DNA of 64,000 bases from Branchiostoma floridae (GCF_000003815.2 NC_049981.1:29521535-29585534), one strand, 5' to 3'. Positions 1-13,580 are shown, numbered from the stretch's first letter. The notes: generated by a model not told the origin, from the sequence alone. Translations and numbers: made by a program.

Positions 1-1471
1 TGTGTCGAAGTGTGTAACTATGAAAAGTCTGTTTGACACAATGACAGGACATGTGTTAGTTACATCATAGGGCATTTATGTGTAAAACCCAATACATCGA
101 CCAGTGCAGGTTATGGTGCAGGTAGACACCAGAAATACCTGCATAGCTCCAATTTTACCTGCACTAACCTGCATATACAGGTGGTACAGTATTTTGAGCC
201 CAGACACCCCTATTTAAATCCGACCAGCAGAGAGTGCTGACCAGGTTAGCTGCTGTATGGAAGTGTGTAACTCTAAAGAGTCTGTTTGACAAGGACATGT
301 GTTACAGCTGTGCTCTTATGTGGTTATCATCACTCTGATTAGTTTGCTTATCAGCATCAGCTGAAAGGAAGGGGAAACGATTCATCACAGGTATCAGCCC
401 CGCTGACAAGCCAGCTCAAGATCTCCTCTGTGTTTCACAACCAGGAGGCTTTGATGTGCAGTGTGTGGGCTTCGAACCCCTAACCACCGCTTCTTAGCAG
501 AGTTCCTGTTTTTGTGTACAAAATGTAAGTGTGTACGGGTTCGCGTCACCTTCAAAGGGGGGCTGGTCTGGTAAATGTCGCTGTTTTGCCAAACTGTGAA
601 TCGTCGGTTTGGAAGAGTTACCTTTCATCTAAGTCCACGCCAAGCCTGTTTGTTTTTTTATGTTGGAGAAATCTGTATATTTTGACTAACAGCTTTCTTG
701 TGTTTGAATTCCCTCCCAGTTTGTTGTAGATACATAGTACATTGATGTGGGATTGTTTCCGCAAATAGACAGAGGGACTAGAGAGTGGGTTGAGTTGTGA
801 CATACATAGTTATTCATAGTTATTCATAGCTGTACTGCTAGCCTCTAACAGACTCCGCGGATAGGTGGTCTAATAGTAGAAATTACACAGAGTCAATAGT
901 ACACTAGTACTAGTAGTAGTAGTCGGACGGTCAGAGGAGTTATTTCCTCACCATGCCGACTCTGCTGTCATATTCCCTCACTGACGTTTTCTTGTGACTT
1001 TTCAGTAGTTAGTCATAATTCTGAGTTTCGTCAGATTTGGTATATCTTCCATTAATGGATTTTTATTGCCAAAGAAATGAATATCTAATCGTGTCAGGTA
1101 CATACAGATATGCCTTCTGTAGATGTATAGTCACCTGGGTCCATTTGTCGTCGTGTTTTATTAATTCGACTGCCATGTAGGCAAGTCTGCTCAACTTGCT
1201 ACCGGGTATTATGGACTAGCTTTCTAATCAAAGCTGTTTCCAGGCTTCTGACTGAATGATGACGTTGTCGTTTGATTTGTGATCTGAATATTGATTTGAA
1301 AGAACATTCTGGTGGTAATGCTAATCCTGCTTTTGTTCTCTTTGTTGGGAAGAACACATGGCAATGTGTTCAGTTCTTTGTGTCCTTGTCACTTATTGTG
1401 AGTTACACATCCGGCCCTAGGGGCGTATGTATCATACAGTATCTTCCCACACAGCTTTCCAAGCTCCCGAA

Positions 1472-1800
1472 GGTGAAATGTCAAAGAAAAAATATTATCT
1501 AACCTAATTTTAAGACATCTGTACATGCGTTTATGATAATAAAAATATATTTAAGCTGACCAAAACATAGGTTAAGGATGTCTACTTTTGTCCTGAAAAG
1601 CTGGTAAGGTTTATCAGACCCTTTGAGCACAGCGAAGACTGGTGAAATGTCAAAGAAAAAAGATTATCTAGCCTTGTATTTTAAAACAACTGTACATGTA
1701 TGTATGAAATGGTATAAGTATATTTATCTGAACAAAACACAGGTTAAGGATGTCTACTTTAGTCCTGAAATGTTGGTAAAGTTTAATAGACATTATTAGC
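1472..1800. repeat. Tandem duplication, about 169-bp unit, two copies
   Basis: The sequence beginning GGTGAAATGTCAAAGAAAAA at about 1472 recurs at 1641, and both copies continue through 'aggttaaggatgtctactt' to similar ends. The copies have diverged by scattered substitutions. Non-coding. Confidence 0.8.
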
Positions 1801-2956
1801 ACATACAGTAGTACTGAAATCATTTGCTGATGCAAGACTCCGGATCTAGACAGTTCTTGCCAAGTTTTTCGGGCGTAGACAGTCCCCTCTGATCTGGAAA
1901 CCCCCAGCCCTTAAACTTTTTAAAGTTTTTTGTCCGAATCCTGTTCTTTTTTGCCCTTTGTCCTTTTCACATGCCAGTCAGCCTGTGTGTTGGCATCTGC
2001 CACACAAAAAGAGTCTCTGGCCAGGACATGCAGCCGTTTTGTAAGGTCTGTGACATCTACCAGAGAGAGGTTACAGCATCAATACAGGCTGTGAGAAATA
2101 CATTAGTTCTGCTCTCCCACACTGCACAGCATTCCAGCCCACACAGGAAACTGTAGGGTAAAGAGCAGGTTTGTTCTGTGACCACTGGAAAATTTGGGGA
2201 ACCCCCCATTGAATGAGATCTCCCGATTCTGTAACCCACCAAGAAGGCAAGAAACAAAGTTCTTTTGCCTTGCCGTTAGAGTCTATTCCAGGACACTGCA
2301 TGGGGTTTTCAATAATATTTTCGAATTATTGCCATGTAATTGTAAATTATGATGAATATTGATGTCTATTTGTCCTTACTTGACTCTCCAATATCAGCAA
2401 TGCTGCCCGAGAGTCTGTTTAGTGTAGTTTGTCACATTTGCTGATAAATACATAAATAGGATATTGATAAATATTTAGAAAAAAAGAAATATAGGAGTAC
2501 CATGATTGTTTTAGAAATTGTTTCCATAGTTCACAAACATTTCTTAAGTTGCCATCGAAAGGAATGATTTTTAGAATAAGTTTCAAATATAAATTGGTTT
2601 GTTTCAACTTTACAAGAATTTCAAAATGACATTAAATGCACTTATGATATTACTAATGATATTGTAAAAGTTTCTAGCTCTTCCTCTACAGAACTATGAT
2701 TCTGTATCAATGATCATGTAACAGCGAGGAACTCTAAATAGGAGCATGTAGAAACATGTTGTACACAGAATAATTGCCCGACCTCCCTGGAGGGGATATG
2801 AGGCAGACCATAGAAAATTGACTATTCACTGACTGCCCCACAGATTTCACAGCACATATATCAACAGGAAGACTTGTGCAAGACAAATAGGGGAGGATTT
2901 TGTCACTGAAGTTTAGTGTGTAACTGGATATTGCATAGAAAACATGTAATGTTAAG

Positions 2957-3110
2957 GCTAGTTCATCTTTATCTGTGGGGTACATGTTTATCCATTTTGT
3001 AAAACACAGTATTTAGGGATATCAAGTTGATGGAGAGTGGTTACAAGTTGCAATATCTCAGTTTGAAACCACTGTCCATTGACTTGATATCCCTAAATAC
3101 CCTTTAAAAG
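2957..3110. repeat. Foldback element fragment, 'gctagttcacc' family
   Basis: Begins with a variant of the inverted end seen in the full copies at 34201, 48054 and 54280, and contains the two inverted 'tatttagggatatcaa' arms around a short centre. The right terminal arm is missing, so this is a truncated copy. Confidence 0.7.
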
Positions 3111-3257
3111 CAACTGACATACTCACATAGGATACACTGGGAATAAAGGTTAATTCTATGTCAACATTTTTGTCTTTCGCCGCGCTTCCGCGGCGAAAGG
3201 CAATCAGACCGATATTAGATTTCTGTCCGGCGTCCGGCGTCCGTCCGTCCGGGTCGA

Positions 3258-3469
3258 CCATGCCATACCGTGCTAGCGAGATATTCTACCCTGCAGATTC
3301 GACGGTATGTAACGTTATGACATACGTATCGGCCTACCATGAATGTGCTGCTTGGTTTGCGGTCCATGCCATATCGTGCTAGCGAGATATTCTACCCTGC
3401 AGATTCGACGGTATGTAACGTTATGACATACGTATCGGCCTACCATGAATGTGCTGCTTGGTTTATGCA
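3258..3469. repeat. 106-bp tandem repeat, two nearly identical copies
   Basis: Copies start at 3258 and 3364 with 'ccatgccata' and match almost base for base to 'gtgctgcttggttt'. Such low divergence suggests a recent duplication or an assembly duplication. Upstream at about 3174-3198 is a GC hairpin (tttcgccgcg / cgcggcgaaa). Confidence 0.85.
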
Positions 3470-4569
3470 TGGCTTATAAGCAGGAATTTGCAGAGACGGA
3501 TGTGAACGGTGAGGATTTCTTCGTAAGATTGTATACAATTTATAAACTAACATGTTCGCTGTTTGGTTATAATAAAACAGACATTGTAGAGAACAGTTTG
3601 ACATGTCATTTACTTTGTTTTATGGAAAATCACCGCTACAAAATCTAGAATTGTGTAAGATGCGTGCGCCGCATCTGACATGGTGTGGGAGGGGGGCGTA
3701 TTCGGAAATTTCTTACTCTAAGAAATTTCAGGCTATTTTCGTGTAACAAACTTCTTTCAGCAAAATAGTAGCCCTCGGATGCGTTGAAAATAGAATTACC
3801 CACATCTAATTTATAATTTCGAAAGGGAAGATTCTGACCGAGCTCGACGGGGTGAGTTTGAAGCGTGACGTCACGACTCCGTCAAGTAAAAGCATAATTG
3901 CGTTACTAAAAGAAACGAAACGTTCCATTAAATATACCACGGACCTGTTTTAGTTTAAAATATCTACCTTTCACATGATCTTGCCATTAAAAAAAAATAT
4001 TTCCATTACTGTATATGCCATGTTAATATTTTATGTTGTTTATGGTGACAATACTTTGTTCTTTCAGAAATTCAGGACACATCTACTGATTAATTTGATT
4101 ACTACAGTGCACTTTGATAAAACCACTACCTTACTAAACAGTTATATAACCTAGCACTTGACCAAACTGTGCCAGAGCTGCCAACGTTGCAGACTTGGCA
4201 CCCACGCTTGACCAAACTATGCCAAACAATTTTACCTAAAAACAATATAAGTAAGCGAAAGACTAGCTTTTTTCAGAAGCTCTTGTTTCTCAACCTACAC
4301 AATGTACACAAGACCACACAAAATTCCTCACATGTGAAGTTATGTCTATTAGCCTAGAGATGTTCGCCTGTGTACATCCCCCTCCCACACTCTTTCAAGG
4401 TCTTTTGTGCTGTAAATTCTCTTATCAACAAGCCCAATTAGACCAGCCAGTTGTACTTTGTCTTCTGCCAGTCTTATCTGCATCAAAAGGATCTTATCAA
4501 GACAGGAGCAAGACAAGTAATCACTTCCCTAAAGGCAAACACTCAGGACACTTCCCCCCATTGCCTGGA

Positions 4570-4720
4570 TGTGGTTATGTCTGTATCTGTATCTGTATCT
4601 ATATAGCCAGCTGTATAACCGTCCTTCGTCCTTCGGCGTAACACTCCAGCTTCGTAGGCACACAATGCGGCAGCAGCTGGTTATATTACACTGAACGACC
4701 CTTTACACCTACATTTTGCA
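4570..4720 (-). mobile_element. LINE 3'-end remnant (3' UTR fragment)
   Basis: Contains on the - strand the same block as the LINE 3' region at 56267-56345 ('cagctgctgccg', then 'aagctgg...gttacgccgaag'), next to a TATCTG-type simple repeat matching the GATACA tail at 56395-56420. A related remnant in the same orientation lies at about 40975-41080. Confidence 0.6.
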
Positions 4721-6572
4721 CATCTATATCTCTGCATGTGTTCTTTAAAACTATACGATAGTTCTGATATTATGTGTATTTTCTATACAACAAGTTCAGA
4801 ACAATCATAATATACCCTATCATATTGCATATCCATATACTTAAAGTATAGATGCAACGTGATTTTTGGTCTGGAGAATAATTATCATTGATAAAATTTG
4901 TGCTGTAGAGATTAAAAGAACGTTTAGCAAACTGTCGGTCTGACAAGAGAATTGCTCCAACAATTTTAAACTGCCACTGGACATACTCTTTTATGCTCCA
5001 CCCTTCAAAGCCCGTAGTTGGGATAACTACAGAGTGATACTGGTGTCTGTAGAACTCTTTTCTGCTTGATATGTTGATAGTTGTTTCCTGATGTTTATGT
5101 TTGGGGCACAGGTGCACTACGATGTTTATTGAATGTGGTTTGAGCACTACTGGTCTGTCTTGCATCAATGTCTAACGGACAGGAAGAGAGCTTACTCTAC
5201 AATGTGACGAGTTCCGATGGCAACATTATGGCTAAACAATTGCTTTTAGGTGTAGCTACTGTTGTACTTATGGATACCAACTTAAACTGTCAGCTTTTTA
5301 TAAAAAATCTTTAAGTGAAAACTTTTTGCCTATTTCTTGCCCTTAAGCTAAGCCAGACTTAGCTAGAGTGTCACACAAAATATAAAAGATTATTGTACAA
5401 AAAATTATAATAGAGCAACAACTTTGCTTTAGATGTGTTGTTCATTTATTTTCCAAGCAGAAATAAATAAATAAAAATTATAAATTGTCATGTGCTGTCA
5501 ATGTTTTACTGCCCGCGTGTTGTGCAAAGGTCAAGGTTAATTATTATAGAACCAGTGGAAGCAAACCGCATGAAATAACAACATCGACCACCAGCCCTCT
5601 TCACGTTAGTACTATGTAACACTAGCACTGTAGGGTGAGTCAACAAGCCTGAAGTGGTCAAAGGTGCTTTTGAGGGACCCTCCCATGCCAGTTTGCTTGC
5701 CCATCTGTCTTGGTTTCTTACACAGGGAGGAGGAACATGTTTAAACTTGCCCACCTCACATCAAAGGGCCGCACACATACCTGGAGCGCTCCACATACCT
5801 GATTATGAATGGAGCAGTGTGTACCATTTTGTTCTGCATTGACAAGGATTAAAAGAAATGTTGCAGTGTTTTCTTTTTTTTCTGCCCCTTTTGTTGAGTG
5901 ATGGAGTGAGTTTTAATGAATACCATGTTATGACATGTTTGATATTGCCTGGAAATGCATACAGCATTGAAACTGCTAATATAGTATATGTTATAAAGTA
6001 TTGTGGTTTTTGATATATTTTTCTAAAAGCAGAAGAAGATACTTTGCAAAAAATGGTAGAAGTGCATTTATCAATTTATGTTTTTCTTTTAGAAACATGT
6101 GTTTTCCCTATGCACACAATCAGTCTGTAAATATCAATCGATCAAACAGCCCAAAATTGGTTTCTCAATAATATTGTACATGGCAGAAATAGGCTGAATC
6201 AGTTTCTCTCTGAATCATTTTGCACAATATATACATGTACATGACAGAAGTAGGCTGAATCGGTTTTAAAACTGTTGCACAAATTATGAAATCATAAGAT
6301 TATCACAAACAACAACACTATCATGAGTACTTGATATAGTTCTTTGTATAATTTGTTGATCCTGAAGGATGTTTACTACTTTGCTTTGTGTTATTGTGAA
6401 TATATGATTTATTCATTTATCATCCTGTATTTGTAATGATTTTCTTTGATTTGTTATGGTTTTCTAAGGTCTCCCTTGGGAACCAGTTAAGCTTCTGAAG
6501 ATTCTCTAAGATAAAAAGATGAAAAATAAACATGTGTCTAAAATTAATCTGTGTTTCTTGTCTTCCCAACAG

Positions 6573-6744
6573 AAAAAGCACCCAAAATCAGAGGTCGTTT
6601 GCGGCCGGTGAAAGCTGCGGAGGGCGAGGAGGTCCAACTGAAGTGTAACGTACAGGGGAGACCTTTTCCTGCCGTCACGTGGAAGAAAGACGGCGAGCTC
6701 TTACAAGACTTGAAGTTGAAAGGAGTTCAAATCAAACCCTCAAA
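6573..6744 (+). CDS. NRG: Neuregulin exon: first half of Ig-like C2 domain
   Basis: Flanked by a polypyrimidine tract plus AG (ends 6572) and a GTAAGT donor (6745). It starts in phase 1 and ends in phase 2. The translation opens with basic residues (KAPKIRGRLRPVKAAEGEE), then VQLKCNVQG, giving the first Ig cysteine, and VTWKKDGE, giving the C-strand tryptophan. The second cysteine is on the next exon, so the Ig fold is split by an intron. In vertebrate NRG1 types I/II the Ig domain binds heparan sulfate; the many Lys/Arg residues fit that, which is inference. No start codon belongs to this exon: the in-frame region upstream is intron, so the signal-peptide exon lies elsewhere. Confidence 0.92.
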
Positions 6745-6793
6745 GTAAGTTGTAAAAATTTGTTCATTTCTTTTCTGCAAGAAGAATTCATTC

Positions 6794-6900
6794 TAAAGCC
6801 CGGTATTCAGCCGTATAGTAGCTCCCCTGTTTCTTCTATCCTCTCCGCAGAGAGGACAGAAGAGACTATAGGGAGCTATAACGCTGGATACCAGGCTTTT
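6794..6900. repeat. Near-perfect foldback (MITE-like hairpin), about 107 bp
   Basis: The left arm 'aaagcccggtattcagc...' pairs with the right arm '...gctggataccaggcttt' across a tiny central loop at 'cgcaga'. It lies 50 bp after the Ig exon donor and would form a strong hairpin in the pre-mRNA. Confidence 0.8.
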
Positions 6901-8739
6901 CATTCTTGTGATGCTGAAGAAGAGTGATGGATGTCACTTGAGATGTAATAAAGTGTAATGTTCGAATCTTATTCAGTTGTAGAGATTAAATTGTCTTCAT
7001 ACATGTATACTGTTAGTGTTAACCAGGTACCTGCTAGTCTTGTACTTTTTCAAGATTGCTGAAAAAATCAAATTGCAACTTTCAATGTTTAAAAAATATA
7101 CAGGCTGAAATGTTATTTCTTTTATTTGGGCGCAAATTTTTATTCCGTTGAGTCAGCTTGGTTAAGTTGGAATCTTCACATGCCAAGTTTTGTCCATCAC
7201 AGGACGGAATGGGCAAAATTTTTGCCATCCCCAGCAGCAAAATTCCGTCAAGGACGGAAAGACAGACGCTGGCTATAACCTTGACTACCTGAATGTTCTG
7301 ATCAATGAGAAGACGTTACACAACCAGGCCCCCCTATCATTGCCTGACAGCCAGAAGGCAGAAGGCCGGTGATATCCCAATCTCCCTGACCGATTACATC
7401 CTAACCTGCAGGGACCGATAAGTAGCTCCATTGGCATTCCTCCCCAGTTAGGGGACAGAATAGATCAGATACGAGACAAAGACCCAAAATCCTGCAGCTA
7501 TAGCATGTAACGACTGATCCCTGGCACGCCTTCAAAGGGCGGAAGGATTTTGTGGGGACATTATTCGGGATGGGAGGTCCTACATCGATATCCTTGCTGA
7601 AAAAATGAGATATTGTTAAGAGATAGCAAACTTCACCCCCTTACCCATACTCCGTTGCGACCTGTATGGTCCTATAGACAAAAATCACCTTTAAGTTAGA
7701 ATAAATACAAAGCTGTTTTCTTTGTGCTTTTATGTTATTTTGCAAGTAGATAAGCAGTTTTATTAGTAGGGATTCTACCTGCCCTTGCATAAATTAATAA
7801 ATTATGATAATGAGCTTGCTGTATACTTGCAAAACATGAAGAAAATGGCTTTTATTTCGTCAAATTCCCATCGTTTTGAGCATCAAAATACTAGGGAAAA
7901 ACAACATCACAGTTTTCTTTTCAAAATGGCAATCCATATGTCTTAATTCTTTCTGAATTTCAATTTACAGGCAGTTTTTTGGTCAAAACCACAAATGAAA
8001 CTTACAGCCATTGTTGAAGTATGGCATCATGTACACTGGTGTAGTCAATGGATCAAATATGCACAGCTAGCCTAACTGCCACTTTGCCCAACTTGTTCAG
8101 TAGCTGGGTTTGGCCAAGGTATAGCTCAGAACACATCTCCTCATAGGAAGCAGCTCTGTCAGCTTTTTGCCATGGCTGAGTTGTGCCCGAAATGTGGAGA
8201 ACATTTAATATACCCAAAGGAAAATTCCAGTAAAAAACAATATTGTCCCCCAATACATGCCAAGAAGCTCAAGCAAAACTGGTCATAATTTTGGAAATGG
8301 TCAGAAGCTTCCTGTACCATTCCTCAGTCAGATGCTTCAGACACTATCCTATGTCTTTCGTCAGTGACACGGGAACTTCATGGAGGGATCTTGTTGATCA
8401 TATCCAAGTAGAGTAATTGCTTTTTGGTGCAAAACTGTCCTCTCTCACTGAAGCTCTGGTATGACCTCAGCAGCACTGTAGTTTAGTGATTTTTCAGTGC
8501 ACTTCACAAATTCCATTGATAAAAATCAAATCTTTTTACATTTTGTGTGCTTTATTGCCCTATTAGTTATAATTGTATGTTTTGCATGATATTCCTATTT
8601 TAAAGTTAAGACAAATTTAACTTTCAAGTCAGAGACATTGCCAACGGACTGCAGTCCAATACGAGTAAGGTACCCCCTTCAATGGTTGCCCCTTTTGGAG
8701 ATAAAAGGACTGTATGCCCTGCTGTGCAATATGTACCGA

Positions 8740-9480
8740 AACCATTCTACAAGTGTAACAAACTACATCAATTACAGTATAGTATAACCATGACTGTAGG
8801 ATATGGGATGCCTTGGCCATGCCAGGCTGTAAAAAGTTGCAGACAGTTTCAAATATAAATTACTTCTTGGACGGACAAGTTGTTTCGCTTAAGTGTGGTC
8901 CTAAATGACAACTTGTTCTCCAACTGTGCAATGTACTGAAAGCTACATCAATTACGGTATAACCATGACTGTAGCATATGGGATGCCTTGGCCAGGCCAT
9001 TCCAACTGTGGAGGCTGTAAAAGTTATAGACAGCCTAAAATGTTTCTGACTTGGACAGACAAGTCGTTTGGCTTAAGTGTGGTCCTTAACTACAACTTGT
9101 TCTCTTACTGACTGTGCAATGTACCGAAAACATTCTACAAGTGTTACAAACTACATCAATTACAGTATAACCATGACTGTAGGATATGGGATACCTTGGC
9201 CAGGCCATTCCAAAGTTACAGTCAACCTCAAATGTTTCGGACAGACAAGTCGTTTGGCCTAAGTGTGGTCCTTAACAACAACTTGTTCTGCAACTGTGCA
9301 ATGTACTGAAAGTGTAACAAACTATATCAATTATAGTATAACCATGACTGTAGGATATGGGATGCCTTGGCCAGGCCATTCCAACTGTCCAGGCTGTAAA
9401 AAGTTACAGTCTCAAACGTTTCAGACTCGGACAGACAAGTCGTTTGGCCTAAGTGTGGTCCTTATTGACGACTTAGCCCA
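8740..9480. repeat. Intronic tandem array, four diverged copies of about 165-210 bp
   Basis: The core 'accatgactgtaggatatgggatgcc' recurs near 8790, 8965, 9168 and 9340, each followed by 'ttggccaggccattcc' and a 'gacagacaagtcgtttgg' block. Open frames through the array are by-products of the repeat, not genes. Confidence 0.85.
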
Positions 9481-10076
9481 TCTGGGTGCTTCTCTATCCG
9501 TGCCATTATGCTGTACTAAGTACAGTCTGTCCGACAAGATAGCATCTTTCTTTCTGAAGAAAGATTGCTATGGTACTCTGCGTCTTATCTCGTTACCAAG
9601 CTTGGCAAGGAATGTAAATCCGGACCTCGTAAGGCCAAGATGTAGTTCCAAGACGTTAGTTGGGTACAAATTCTAGATCAGAGCTGTGCTGTTGAAAATT
9701 TTAACTGACAGCAGGATTATGTTGTCACTCCTGGAAACAGCGCCCCCTTTTGATCCAGATGAGTACGACAGCAAGGCAGCAGTAGCTTTATGTATAGCAG
9801 ACCTGTTCTCTAGAAGTTGCCTATTCTATTACACAAGTTTGTAGATTGCCTTGAAGATGAAATTTTGTATTATGTATACCATGTCATGATTAAGAATTTT
9901 CCTAATTATCATTTTTCCTCTTGCATTCTTATAGCTATTTTTTGTTTTTTAAAACCAATTTCATTTATGATGTTTATTGAGATTGAGTATTTTGGACAAT
10001 ATTTATCTAATTTCATGTCGGGAATTTGGCTTACTTTTCTTGTTATTCTCATGGTTTGCACCTTTGTCTCTTACAG

Positions 10077-10198
10077 ACGAGGATCTAGGGTTCGGATTAA
10101 AAAGTTGTTACCGATACACGAGGGGACATACGAGTGTGTCGCAGAAAGTCCAGTACCAGGAGACCCAGCTACTACTAAAAATACAGTAACTATTAAAG
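10077..10198 (+). CDS. NRG: Neuregulin exon: second half of Ig-like domain
   Basis: Acceptor TTACAG ends at 10076 and donor GTAAGG starts at 10199. It enters in phase 2 and leaves in phase 1. The translation has SRVRIKKLLPIHEGTYECVAES, the classic E/F-strand motif of Ig domains (basic-hydrophobic strand, then G-x-Y-x-C with the second Ig cysteine), followed by VTIK as the G strand. Together with 6573-6744 it makes one complete C2-type Ig domain. The final base G joins the AA of the exon at 20507 to make Glu. The longer open frame upstream of 10077 is intron read-through. Confidence 0.93.
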
Positions 10199-10232
10199 GT
10201 AAGGCTTTTTTTCGTATCATTGCTCTCTTATC

Positions 10233-10491
10233 TTAAGGTGGTACATGTATCTCACTGCATTGGGGCACCGGTGTGGCACTGCAGGGTTCGAAAGATTACT
10301 CAATGAATTTCAGAGCTAAAGAACAAATTTTCTTAAGTTTTGTGTATTTTGTTGTCTTCTAAGTCATACTTTTACGTATTATACAATATCTAAATTATAA
10401 AGAAAGCAGCAAAAGTAACACAACAGTGCCGCAGTGAAAGAACCCCGCAGTGCCACACCGGTGCCCCAAGTGTAGTGAGATACCACCTTTA
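10233..10491. mobile_element. MITE with long imperfect terminal inverted repeats
   Basis: Left arm 'taaggtggtacatgtatctcactgc...ggggcaccggtgtggcactgc' is matched by the inverted right arm ending 'gagataccaccttta' at 10491. Arms are over 45 bp with an AT-rich centre. It begins 35 bp after the Ig exon donor. Confidence 0.85.
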
Positions 10492-12178
10492 GGACATGTT
10501 GATTTGATTATATTGGATGAAACCTGTGTGGGTAACAAAACACACAAATTAACACGTCAAGATACGCACAAAAACATACCATACAGAAAATGTGAGTTAC
10601 ATACAACTACAAATATACATTAAATCCATATGAAAACTGCAAGGAAAACCAGCAAATCATTAAGGTCACATTGTTGTGCAGGATGGAAGGGTTTTTTCCA
10701 GCCATTATGCACACAAAATTTTTCAAAATGTCTAAAAAATGTTCCCACTTTCTCTGAGAGTAGATATTGCAAATTTAGGCAAGTGCAAGTTGTAATATTT
10801 GACTATGGATACACAATCCCTTCCAGCCTCGGAATGTGTTGCTGAAATTGGTTTCTTATACTGCTTGTAATGTCGCTGTCAGTGTTAGTGTTCTTACGCC
10901 TGCTTGAATTAGATGGCCGCTTTAGTCAGTCAGTTGAGGACATCAGATGTCAACTAGGGAAGTTTTAATGATCAGCTTTTCTTGGCATTGGTACTCAAGA
11001 TAAACCTTAGCCCAGGACGTGTCATTCTCCTTGTGTACTGGGATCTTCATCTTGTTTATTGCCAGGACTGACAAGTTTATCTGTATTGAAGATAATGGTG
11101 GTGCTTGTGACTCTTTGGGTCAGGGCATCTTCAAGTCAGCATTCTGCCTGCTTCTTTTAGGAAAAGAGGCATTTGGAAAAGCATATTGTGACATCAACTC
11201 TGTTAATTCCACCAGATGCTATTATACTTCCACATGAGAAAAAACATTACATGATTATTCAAAGTTTTTTAAAAAGGTGTGCCAATGCAGCATCAGTAAT
11301 CCTAACTGAGGTGTACACGTATGCATTTCACAAAACATTTGGTGTTCAAGACAATCTTGAAAAGTTAATGAAATATTCTTCAACTGTATTCACATGTGAC
11401 CGATGAACCTCTTGGTACCAGCTGTCATAAACATTTTAAACATAAACTGTATTTCAAAGGTGCCATTATTGCCCAAGTAACTTTAATGTTTTTATCCTGA
11501 CTAATTGAAAAAAGATGATTCTTTGGACATCTGTTAATGTCAGATAACTTCTATTGGACACCCAAAATTGTCTTCAGCTCTTTTGCATTCATTGTTAGGG
11601 TCTAAAAGACCAGTTTCTCTCAGATCGCTTCATGTCACTGATGAAAGATAGTGGATGCTATCTAAAACTATCTAAAACGTCTTGATCGTTTCCAAAATCA
11701 TATCCAGTTGCTTGAGTAACTGCTTTTTGGCACGTCTTATTACCTGGATGTCTAACCTTCATTGATGTAACTCCAGTATTCACTTTGTGTATTGCAAAAC
11801 CTTCTTTGCCTGCACATTGTCACTCACTCACTAGTCGACCCCAGAAGGGGACGGGGTAGTGAATGATATATTGCCAATTTCAAACAAACATCCTAATTAT
11901 GTACAAATGTACTTAATCAGGTGCTTAATTATCGGTGCGTGGCTGGATCGATTTCCTCGGTCATTTTTCAACTCTTCCTGTCATCAGGTCATCGACCTGA
12001 GATGGGTTGCCATGGCGACTCGGGGTTATTGAAATGTGGTCTGTCTGATAGAAGGTGACAGATCTGGAGCATAGTCACCATAAAGCACAGTCTGTTATTA
12101 CTATTTGTACAATTTTCAGCAGTGCTAATATGACAGGACCAACTGTCAGCAAGCATCTTTGACATCCTCGTCAATGTG

Positions 12179-12370
12179 GCTGATGCTAATCTCCAAGCAG
12201 ATTGTAGCATATATTATAAGATAGTATCAAAAGCTGCCAGAGGAGTGAAGTCGGCTTATGAGTGTGTTTGGCTACCAGGGAAATGCACACCTCTTAGCTG
12301 GCTACACTCCTTGGCCAGTTTAGTACTATCTTATGCCATCGTAGGATCTGCTTGGAGATTAGCTGATGCT
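12179..12370. mobile_element. MITE, 'ctaatctccaagcagat' inverted ends
   Basis: Left end gctgatgctaatctccaag and right end 'cttggagattagctgatgc' are inverted copies, followed inward by inverted 'ataagatagta' blocks. A shorter relative with 'ctatcttatgctaccgcaag' and 'tgcttggagataag' lies at about 25449-25546. Confidence 0.8.
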
Positions 12371-13339
12371 TCATGTCAATATTATGTCTATTTTAATGTC
12401 CTTTTGAATTACAGTTGTTTATTAAGTAGTATTACTAGTAGAGAATATTGTAAAATGCAGTTTAGGTGGCGGAGGAAGAGTGTCACCCGACATACGATAT
12501 TTTCTTGAATATCTAGTTTCAAAATTGTACTTTAAAACTTTTCAAAATTAAAAAGTTGCTACAAGTTGTTGCCAAACTTGGGGTGCTTACTTTGTTTGAG
12601 GTTATTACATGGATAAATGGGAAAGGGACCTCAATTAGGAGCGGTGTCTACTTAATTTGTCATTTTGAGTTTTTCCATTAAAATCATTTTCAGTCGCATA
12701 GATATGTCTGAGACTTGTCCCAAATTAGGAGTGCATATTTTAAAATTTAATTGAGAAAATACAGTAAGTCAAGTACATTTGTAAGTCATAACATTAGTCC
12801 TTCTGAGTACCAATCTATATTATTGTACTGTTTGAATATGTATGTTCCAAATCTTTGTAGAAAGTAGTGGATTTGATATCATATCATAGTTCTCCTAATA
12901 CCCTACTCACGATGGATTATTGCCTTTTGACAATCAGCAAAGAGTGTTCGATGATCGGTAAAGAGTATGCGCCATGGTAGATGTCCCTCTACATAATCCC
13001 CTGTAGATATTCGCTGAGATGTCTGCCCGACAGCGGACATATGCAGGCGTATCCTCCTGAATGCTGCTGGTGTAATCACGGGCAGGGTTTGAAGGAAACG
13101 CCTGTCATAAAGAGATTACAAACATGTAACATGCCTTAAGCACGAGCGGTCCCCAGGGTTAAGCATTGCACTGATTAGGTTTGTACATACATTGTCTGGT
13201 AACCACTTGAACCAAGGCTGTCTCTAAGACCACAGTCCTTGGATGGAAATTTACTTGTCTGGATGGGGATGTAAGATGGGGGGGGGGGGGTCCTCCTCGT
13301 TTGTAGAAAAGAATGTGAACTTCATGACATGAGGTTGAC

Positions 13340-13580
13340 GAAACTGTTTTTCGTAAGCTTATAATGACGGATTTGACTGCGAAAATCATCAACCCAGAGG
13401 TTCTGTGTTCAAATCTGTTGATGTGCCACCGATCTTGTGCCACTGGTGTAATACAACTTTCCTCACTTCACTCAGGTGAAAATGAGTACCTAGCTTCAGT
13501 TAGGGCCGTCCCTTGGATAAGACGTTATGTGGGGGACCCGTGTTTGAGGAGAGCCACACCTCAAAAATAGTAGGGGTCCT
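13340..13580 (+). mobile_element. tRNA-derived SINE
   Basis: A tRNA-like head with a degraded B box (tgttcaaatct near 13410) is followed by the body motif 'aactttcctcacttcactcaggtgaaaatg' and 'tacctagcttcagttaggg', typical of invertebrate deuterostome and mollusc tRNA SINEs (family knowledge). Diverged. Confidence 0.6.

Larger units (their letters stand above)
1..6572. other. 5' flank or first intron of neuregulin; no exon supported
   Basis: No exon ending in phase 1 with signal-peptide-like content was recognised, although the Ig exon at 6573 requires an upstream exon ending with one codon base. The stretch holds a tandem duplication (1472-1800), a foldback fragment (2957-3110), a 106-bp tandem repeat (3258-3469) with a short GC hairpin before it (about 3174-3198), and a LINE 3'-end remnant (4570-4720). 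Short open frames here lack recognisable domains and look like chance frames. 438-500 carries a short tRNA B-box-like stretch on the - strand that may be a SINE fragment. Confidence 0.6.
6745..10076. other. NRG: Intron between the two Ig exons
   Basis: Holds a foldback hairpin (6794-6900), a fragment of a dispersed repeat containing 'aggacggaatgggcaaa' (about 7200-7260; relatives at 33570 and, inverted, 37660), a LINE-related fragment near 8270-8370 and a tandem array (8740-9480). No additional exon was supported. Confidence 0.7.

Noticed and set aside
1-6572. A signal-peptide first exon for the Ig form of neuregulin
   Set aside because: No exon ending in phase 1 with a hydrophobic N-terminus and a good donor was found. 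A donor-like GTAAGT near 528 has no sensible coding sequence before it.
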